Source: Pseudoramibacter fermentans | GTDB lineage: Bacteria; Bacillota; Clostridia; Eubacteriales; Eubacteriaceae | Length of the DNA stretch: 64,000 nucleotides | Assembly (NCBI GenBank): GCA_009493725.1 | Contig: VOGB01000004.1 | Span: 434,001 to 498,000 of the forward strand | Direction: 5' to 3' | Part shown: one piece after another, positions 58,451 through 64,000 of the stretch | Position numbering within the stretch: position 1 is the first letter of the stretch | Layout: each line of letters begins with the position of its first letter | The notes under the pieces: generated by a model | Seen by the model: the letters and a program-made list of their open reading frames with translations, nothing else | Database searches by the model: none | What the model was told of the DNA's origin: nothing | Made by a program: the position numbers and the translations under genes

Positions 58451-60889
58451 TTATTTAATTTTCCAGATGTCTCTTCGATAGTCTGCGATTGAACGGTCGG
58501 AAGAGAAAATCCCAGAATTTGCGATATTGATAATCGACTTTTTCTGCCAGCTGTGGTGATTGAGATAATCGCGGCTGGATTGATCCTGGATGTCACAATA
58601 GGAGGCAAAATCCTTTAATACAAAGTAGGTGTCGTTGTTCAGAACCAGCGCATCGTAGATGGTGTGGAAGGTATCTCCCCCAAGAGACCCGTCAATCAAT
58701 TGGTTCATGACTTTCTGAAGGTTAGGATTCTGCTGCAGCACGTCGACCGAATGGTAGCCGCCGTTGTGATTATAATTGGCTACTTCTTCAGCGGAAAGGC
58801 CGAAGGTGTAAATATTGTCCATCCCAACGTGTTCGGCGATTTCGATATTCGCACCGTCCATTGTGCCGAGGGTTATGGCGCCGTTCATCATGAATTTCAT
58901 GTTCCCGGTACCGGAAGCTTCTTTACCCGCAGTGGAGATCTGTTCGGAGATTTCTGCAGCTGGATAAATGAGTTCCGCGCTCGAAACGTTGAAGTTCGGA
59001 ATAAACACGACGCTCAATTTGTCTTTCATCAGCGGATCGTGATTGATCTTGTCCGCGATGACGTTGATCAGTTTGATAACTTGTTTGGCAAAATAGTAGG
59101 AAGGCGCAGCCTTGCCGGCGAAGATATAAGTCTTCGGAACGAAATCCGCGTTAGGATTAGAACGCAGCTGATTGTAAACGTGCATGATGTGCAGGGCGTT
59201 GAGCAGCTGTCTCTTGTATTCGTGGATGCGCTTGACCTGGATATCAAAGATTGAATGCGGATTGACTGTGATGTCCTGATGTTCCTTGATGTATTTTGCC
59301 AGACGTTCTTTGTTGTGATATTTAACTCCTAAGAGCTGTTTCTGGAAGTCAGAATTGGAGGCGTATTTTTCCAGTTCCTTTAAGGTTTCCATCTGTCCAG
59401 GCTGTGTCCATTTGTCGCCGATGGTGTCGCAGATCAGGTCCTTGAGTTCCTTATTGGCCGCCATCATGAAGCGTCTCTGGCTGACACCGTTGGTGACATT
59501 GTGGAAACGTTCGGGGTAGACCGCGTAAAAATCCTTGAAGGTTTCTTCGCGCAGAATTTTTGAGTGCAGTTCGGCCACGCCATTGACAGAGTGGGAACCG
59601 ATAATGGCTAGATGCGCCATGTGAACCTGTCCGTCCTTGATGATCGAGATGTTGTAGTTGCGGGCTTCTTCGTTTGGATATTTGCTATTCATTTCTTCGA
59701 GGAAGCGGCGGTTGATTTCTTCGATGATCATGTAAATACGCGGCAGGAGATTCTGCATCATATCGACCGGCCATTTTTCAAGAGCTTCAGGAAGAACCGT
59801 GTGGTTGGTGAAGCTCATCGACTTGACCGTCATATCCCAGGCTTCGTCCCAGCCGTAGTTTTCTTCGTCAACGAGAATACGCATGAATTCCGGGACACAC
59901 ATCGCCGGATGGGTATCGTTGATGTGGATGCAGATCTTATCAGAGAAGCCGTCTAAGGAACCCTGATGCTGCTTTTTGTAGCGGCGGACAATGCGTTTAA
60001 GACCTGCGCAGACGAAGAAGTATTCCTGCTTCAGTCGCAGCAGCTGTCCTTCAAAGCCGTGGTCAGACGGGTAGAGAACCTGAGAAATCGATTCTGCCTG
60101 TGATTTGCTCTGAACAGCCTTGAGGAAGTGGCCTTCGTTGAAAGCACTCAGATCGAAATCTTCGACAGGCTGTGCGTCCCAAAGTCTTAACGAGTTGACC
60201 GTTTTGTTGTGATAGCCGCTGATTGGCACATCGTAGGGGACAGCCAAAACGGGTTCGTAATTTTCGTGAATAAAGGTCAGTTTGCCGTTGACCATTTCGG
60301 TCCGGACGTTGCCGCCGTATTTCACGACAACCGATTTTTCTGGCTGGCGGATTTCAAACGGATAACCGTGCTTGAGCCAATTGTCGGCAACTTCAACTTG
60401 TTCGTGGTTGACGATTTTCTGCTGGAACAGGCCGTATTTGTAGCGGATGCCGTTACCATGAGCTGGAAAATCCAGTGCCGCGGCAGAATCCAAGAAGCAG
60501 GCCATCAGACGCCCCAGACCGCCGTTGCCGAGCGCCGGGTCGTGTTCACGAGCCAGAATTTTGTCGTAATCCAAGCCCATTTCTTCAAGAGCTTCAGGAA
60601 CGATGTCTTCCCATCCTAAATTATTAATATAAAGTCTCAACAATCGGCCGATTAAAAATTCGATTGAGAAGAAATAAATCTGTTTGTCCGTATTAATGCG
60701 GTTGACACGTCTATTTTCAGCCCAGGTTGGCGTGATGTTTTCCATCACCATCTGCGCCAAGGCTTCGTACTGGAATTTTGTTGTAGAATTTTCAAGCTTT
60801 TCACTCGAAAGCTCTTCCACTTTCTTTTTAAATTCCTTTTTAAACTTCTCTTTTGTCATTTTGTTTTCAGTTTGTTGAAAGATATTCAT
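58451..60889 (-). CDS. glgP: Glycogen/maltodextrin phosphorylase
   Basis: 812 residues, the standard length. It releases glucose 1-phosphate from glycogen with pyridoxal phosphate. Seen: EEMGLDYDKILAREHDPALG, GLGRLMACFLDSAA, KRIHEYKRQLLNALHI and EASGTGNMKFMMNGAIT, whose lysine binds PLP. ATG 60889 follows GAAGGGAG; an earlier in-frame ATG at 60910 has no site. In the glycogen operon after glgB. Confidence 0.96.
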   Translation of the reverse strand: MNIFQQTENKMTKEKFKKEFKKKVEELSSEKLENSTTKFQYEALAQMVMENITPTWAENRRVNRINTDKQIYFFSIEFLIGRLLRLYINNLGWEDIVPEALEEMGLDYDKILAREHDPALGNGGLGRLMACFLDSAAALDFPAHGNGIRYKYGLFQQKIVNHEQVEVADNWLKHGYPFEIRQPEKSVVVKYGGNVRTEMVNGKLTFIHENYEPVLAVPYDVPISGYHNKTVNSLRLWDAQPVEDFDLSAFNEGHFLKAVQSKSQAESISQVLYPSDHGFEGQLLRLKQEYFFVCAGLKRIVRRYKKQHQGSLDGFSDKICIHINDTHPAMCVPEFMRILVDEENYGWDEAWDMTVKSMSFTNHTVLPEALEKWPVDMMQNLLPRIYMIIEEINRRFLEEMNSKYPNEEARNYNISIIKDGQVHMAHLAIIGSHSVNGVAELHSKILREETFKDFYAVYPERFHNVTNGVSQRRFMMAANKELKDLICDTIGDKWTQPGQMETLKELEKYASNSDFQKQLLGVKYHNKERLAKYIKEHQDITVNPHSIFDIQVKRIHEYKRQLLNALHIMHVYNQLRSNPNADFVPKTYIFAGKAAPSYYFAKQVIKLINVIADKINHDPLMKDKLSVVFIPNFNVSSAELIYPAAEISEQISTAGKEASGTGNMKFMMNGAITLGTMDGANIEIAEHVGMDNIYTFGLSAEEVANYNHNGGYHSVDVLQQNPNLQKVMNQLIDGSLGGDTFHTIYDALVLNNDTYFVLKDFASYCDIQDQSSRDYLNHHSWQKKSIINIANSGIFSSDRSIADYRRDIWKIK

Positions 60890-61007
60890 AAGACTCCCTT
60901 CGAAAATCAATCGCGAATAATAAAAAATTATATTATTTCGGATTTTTACCTATTATACACAACATTTGCTAAGAATTCGAGAGAATCTGCTCATATCTGT
61001 CAATATT

Positions 61008-63023
61008 TTACTTCTTTTTAATCGAATCAATTTTTGTTAACGGTTTCGGCTTGACGTCCTTTTGGGTCAGCGGTTTCGGTTTGACATCTTTTGCCACCAA
61101 TGGCTTTTTGGAGGCGTCGATTTTTTTCGGTTTTTCCGTCTTGGTCTTGGCCGGAACCTGTTTTTCAGGTTCGCGCTTATAAATCAGGGCAGAAAATCCT
61201 GGCAGCGCAATGGTGATTTTATGCGGCTGATTGTGGAAGCCTTCTTTTTCGTCAGCTTCAGCCTTTTTAACGACGGTTTCGCCGGAGCCGCCGTACTGAG
61301 CCGCGTTAGAATTAAAGATCAGCCGCCAGGTGCCGTCTCTCGGCACGCCGATATCGTAAATCGGGTAGCTTTCCGGGCAGAAATTGATGATCACGACCAA
61401 ATCGTCTTTCGGGTCTTTGCCCATTCTTCTGAAAATGATCACGCTTTGGGCCGCGTTGTCCGGTTCAATCCATTGGAAGCCGTCCCAAGAGTGGTCTTCC
61501 TGCCAAAGTGCAGGTTCGTCGACGTAGAGCTTGTTTAAATCGTGAATGTACTGGTGGAAATCTCGGTGCTTTTCGTTTTCCAGCATGAACCATTCCAGCT
61601 CTTCGTAGTAACGCCATTCGATGAACGGCGCATTTTCGTTGCCCATGAAGGTCAGCTTCTTTCCAGAATGGGTGTACATATAAGCGTAGAGCAGCCGCAT
61701 TTCGTCAAATTTATGGTTGTAATCTCCGAACATCTTGTCGAGGATCGATTTTTTTCCGTGGACCACTTCGTCATGGGAGAGCGGCAGAATAAAATTTTCC
61801 GAGAAGGCGTAGCTCATCGAGAAGGTCAGGCGGTCGTGGAAGTGGGAGCGGACGTAGGGATCGGTTTCCATGTAGGAGAGCGTATCGTGCATCCAGCCCA
61901 TATCCCATTTGTAGTTAAAGCCCAATCCGCCCTTGTCCACAGGCCAAGTCACCTGCGGAAAAGCGGTTGATTCCTCAGCGGCCATGATGGCGTAGGGGAA
62001 ATATTTAAAGATTTCTGTGTTGAGCTTTCTTAAAAACGCAATGGCTTCGAGGGAGGTGTTGCCGCCCTCTGCGTTTCTGCGCCATTCGTTGTCGTAGCCG
62101 TAATTGAGGTAGAGGATGCTCGCGACGCCGTCGATTCTCAGGCCGTCGATGTGGTACATTTTGAACCAATAATAGGCGTTTGAGATCAGGAAGTTCACCA
62201 CTTCTGGCCGATTGTAATCAAATTCCATCGTGCCCCATTGCGGGTGTTCAGTGGCTTCGTACAAATTGGTGCCATCCAGCTTGTAAAGTCCGTGGGCGTC
62301 CTTGCAGAAATGGCCGGGGACCCAGTCGAAAATGACAGATATGCCGTTTTGATGCAGCTGATCGATCAAATACATCAGATCTTGAGGCGTGCCGTATCGG
62401 CTGGTCGGTGCGAAATAGCCAGTGATTTGATAGCCCCACGACCCGTCGAAGGGGTGTTCCATCAGCGGCATCATTTCAACGTGGGTGTAGTGCATATCTT
62501 TAAGGTAAGGAACCAGCTCGTCGGCCAATTCGCGGTAGCTTAAAAACAGACCGTCCTCGTGGGTGCGCCAGCTTCCCAGATGCATTTCGTAAATATTCAT
62601 CGGGGCGGGAGAGCCGACAGAGCTTTCACGGGCGCTGCACCATTTTGTATCGTGCCATTGGTAGTCGAGAGGCCAGATGATCGAGGCCGTGTTGGGGCGG
62701 ACTTCCGAATAAAACCCGTAAGGGTCCGCCTTGTAGGCGAGAGTGCCGTCGATTTGTTCAATACAATATTTGTACAGCGTGCCCTTTGAAACGAGATCGG
62801 TGCTGAGCTCCGTTTCCCAGACGCCGCCGGATTGGGGCAGCAGGTGCATCGGACTTAACGCGGGGTCCCATTTGTTAAAGTCGCCGACGATCGAGACCGA
62901 AAGTGCATTCGGCGCCCATAATCTGAAAACAACGTGATCATCTTCGATGTGTGCACCGAAAAATTCGTAGCTTTGAAGGTAATCGCCGTCGTGAAATAGA
63001 TACAATGCAACTGATTTATCCAT
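61008..63023 (-). CDS. glgB: 1,4-Alpha-glucan branching enzyme
   Basis: 671 residues. Forms alpha-1,6 branches. N-terminal CBM48-like domain (FRLWAPNALSVSIVGDFNKW), GH13 barrel with GLRIDGVASILYLNYG (nucleophile Asp), AEESTAFP and LSHDEVVHGKKSIL, and a C-terminal beta domain. After about residue 625 the enzyme carries a basic tail of about 45 residues with two copies of KDVKPKPLT, not part of the usual branching enzyme. ATG 63023 follows AAGGAAA. First gene of the glycogen operon. Confidence 0.95.
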   Translation of the reverse strand: MDKSVALYLFHDGDYLQSYEFFGAHIEDDHVVFRLWAPNALSVSIVGDFNKWDPALSPMHLLPQSGGVWETELSTDLVSKGTLYKYCIEQIDGTLAYKADPYGFYSEVRPNTASIIWPLDYQWHDTKWCSARESSVGSPAPMNIYEMHLGSWRTHEDGLFLSYRELADELVPYLKDMHYTHVEMMPLMEHPFDGSWGYQITGYFAPTSRYGTPQDLMYLIDQLHQNGISVIFDWVPGHFCKDAHGLYKLDGTNLYEATEHPQWGTMEFDYNRPEVVNFLISNAYYWFKMYHIDGLRIDGVASILYLNYGYDNEWRRNAEGGNTSLEAIAFLRKLNTEIFKYFPYAIMAAEESTAFPQVTWPVDKGGLGFNYKWDMGWMHDTLSYMETDPYVRSHFHDRLTFSMSYAFSENFILPLSHDEVVHGKKSILDKMFGDYNHKFDEMRLLYAYMYTHSGKKLTFMGNENAPFIEWRYYEELEWFMLENEKHRDFHQYIHDLNKLYVDEPALWQEDHSWDGFQWIEPDNAAQSVIIFRRMGKDPKDDLVVIINFCPESYPIYDIGVPRDGTWRLIFNSNAAQYGGSGETVVKKAEADEKEGFHNQPHKITIALPGFSALIYKREPEKQVPAKTKTEKPKKIDASKKPLVAKDVKPKPLTQKDVKPKPLTKIDSIKKK

Positions 63024-63085
63024 CAGAATTTCCTTTCCATATGTTGAAGTGGGTTTTCAATAATTGTGAATATTAATTTAATTAA

Positions 63086-63094
63086 ATTTTAACA
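63086..63094 (-). promoter_or_regulatory. Extended -10 promoter for the glycogen operon
   Basis: On the minus strand TGT followed by TAAAAT (63094-63086), about 60 nt before glgB; no good -35. Confidence 0.45.
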
Positions 63095-63186
63095 TATTAC
63101 AGATGAAAAGGGAAATCAATATTAATAAAGTTTTGAATAAAGAACAGATAAATATTTCACTGGAAAGGATGATTTTAGAATCCTTG

Positions 63187-63195
63187 TGCTATAAT
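63187..63195 (+). promoter_or_regulatory. Extended -10 promoter for aconitase
   Basis: TGC followed by TATAAT (63190-63195); the gene start is 40 nt downstream. Confidence 0.55.
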
Positions 63196-63234
63196 AATAA
63201 AAATTAATTATTATTCATTTATGAAGGAGACAAA

Positions 63235-64000
63235 ATGGGACTTACATTAACTGAAAAAATCATCAAGGACCATCTGGTTGTTGGAAAAATGGAAAAAGGC
63301 ACTGAAATTGGGATTCACATCGATCAGACTTTGACCCAGGATTCGACGGGGACTATGGCCTATATGCAGCTTGAGGCGATGGAAGTTCCACGGGTTAAAA
63401 CCAAACGGTCTCTGGCGTATATCGACCACAATATGCTTCAGGAAGGGCCGGAAAATATGGATGACCATTTGTTCATTCAGACGATGGCTAAAAAGCACGG
63501 CATCTATTTTTCGCGTCCGGGCAACGGCATCTGCCACCAGGTTGAAATCGAACGCTTCGGTGTTCCAGGTCAGACCCTGCTCGGGTCGGACAGCCACACA
63601 CCGACAGGCGGCGGGATCGGCATGCTCGCGATCGGTGCCGGCGGGCTGGATGTCGCTGTGGCAATGGCCGGCGGCGAATACTACATCACGATGCCGGAAA
63701 TCGTCAAGGTTGAACTGACAGGCAAGCTGAGAAAAGGTGTCGCGTCGAAGGATATTATCCTCGAAGTGCTCCGCCAATGTACCGTTAAGGGCGGTGTCAA
63801 CAAGGTGTTTGAATATACAGGACCGGGTGTCGCGACATTGACTGTGCCGGAACGTGCGACGATCACCAATATGGGCGCGGAACTGGGCGCGACGACGTCT
63901 GTTTTCCCGTCAGACGATATGACGAAGGCTTTCTTAAAGGCTCAGGAAAGAGAAGACGACTTTACGCCGCTTTCAGCAGATGACGACGCAGAATACGATC
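63235..64000 (+). CDS. acn: Aconitate hydratase, N-terminal part
   Basis: ATG 63235 with GAAGGAGAC upstream opens a frame that runs off the window; 255 residues are visible. The start MGLTLTEKIIKDHLV, IDHNMLQEGPENMDDH, the substrate motif LLGSDSHTPTGGGIGMLAIG and GGEYYITMPEIVKVELTG are typical of the shorter clostridial aconitase group. It isomerises citrate to isocitrate with a [4Fe-4S] cluster; the cluster cysteines lie beyond the edge. A 3-isopropylmalate dehydratase large subunit is the alternative, but the N-terminal segment fits aconitase better. Confidence 0.85.
   Translation, partial: MGLTLTEKIIKDHLVVGKMEKGTEIGIHIDQTLTQDSTGTMAYMQLEAMEVPRVKTKRSLAYIDHNMLQEGPENMDDHLFIQTMAKKHGIYFSRPGNGICHQVEIERFGVPGQTLLGSDSHTPTGGGIGMLAIGAGGLDVAVAMAGGEYYITMPEIVKVELTGKLRKGVASKDIILEVLRQCTVKGGVNKVFEYTGPGVATLTVPERATITNMGAELGATTSVFPSDDMTKAFLKAQEREDDFTPLSADDDAEYD

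Noticed and set aside
63247..63777. 176-codon minus-strand frame at the window end
   Set aside because: Shadow of the aconitase gene, whose plus-strand frame lacks a stop only because of the window edge.

Overview
The window looks like chromosomal DNA of a mid-GC, anaerobic, gut-type Firmicute (class Clostridia, probably near Eubacteriaceae). The evidence is a Leu T-box leader, a TPP riboswitch with a terminator, a GlgC/GlgD pair, ATP-dependent PEP carboxykinase, biotin-dependent pyruvate carboxylase, a bile salt hydrolase, a CdaA/CdaR pair, strong AGGAGG ribosome binding sites and sigma-A-like promoters. The exact species is inference. No rRNA, CRISPR array, insertion sequence or complete prophage is visible.

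Region 1 (1-9.1 kb): the start of coaBC (cut by the window edge), a YgjP-type metallopeptidase, pckA, a MarR regulator directly upstream of a LonA protease, tRNA-Arg(CCG), a Sel1-repeat protein, a YjbQ-family protein, a hexapeptide acetyltransferase and a DUF697-type GTPase. Region 2 (9.1-18.4 kb): a DUF2798 membrane protein, a MepA-like MATE exporter behind a terminator-bearing leader (possible guanidine-IV riboswitch), a TPP-riboswitch-controlled thiS-thiG-thiE operon without thiF/thiH, a DUF1275 protein, mgtE and a small operon headed by an odd esterase. Region 3 (18.4-24.4 kb): a glutaredoxin, NhaC antiporter, C39-like peptidase, bile salt hydrolase, rpoN, a candidate 34-residue membrane peptide and tRNA-Ala(GGC) flanked by helically phased repeats.

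Region 4 (24.4-38 kb): aroB-aroA-aroC-aroQ make chorismate (the first enzyme, DAHP synthase, lies at 44.2 kb), then pyruvate carboxylase, a roughly 570-nt gene-free gap that holds a well-formed minus-strand transcription unit (candidate ncRNA), cdaA-cdaR and an AI-2E-type transporter, and leuA behind a Leu T-box. Region 5 (38-47 kb): a YhaO/YhaN-type nuclease-ATPase pair, AEC and dicarboxylate/amino-acid transporters, DAHP synthase, a tandem ACT protein, DUF1638 and rlmH.

Region 6 (47-49.8 kb): a module with unusual codon use directly downstream of rlmH encodes a phospholipase-D-like nuclease half and a P-loop ATPase half in the same reading frame, separated by one TAA. It resembles a defence-type nuclease-ATPase and is the most unusual locus here. 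Region 7 (49.8-64 kb): a two-component system, a small alarmone synthetase, a candidate short sRNA, and a full glycogen operon on the minus strand (glgB, glgP, glgC, glgD, glgA, GH13 amylase), followed by the start of a divergent aconitase gene. PEPCK, pyruvate carboxylase and aconitase together suggest anaplerotic/partial-TCA flux linked to glycogen storage.
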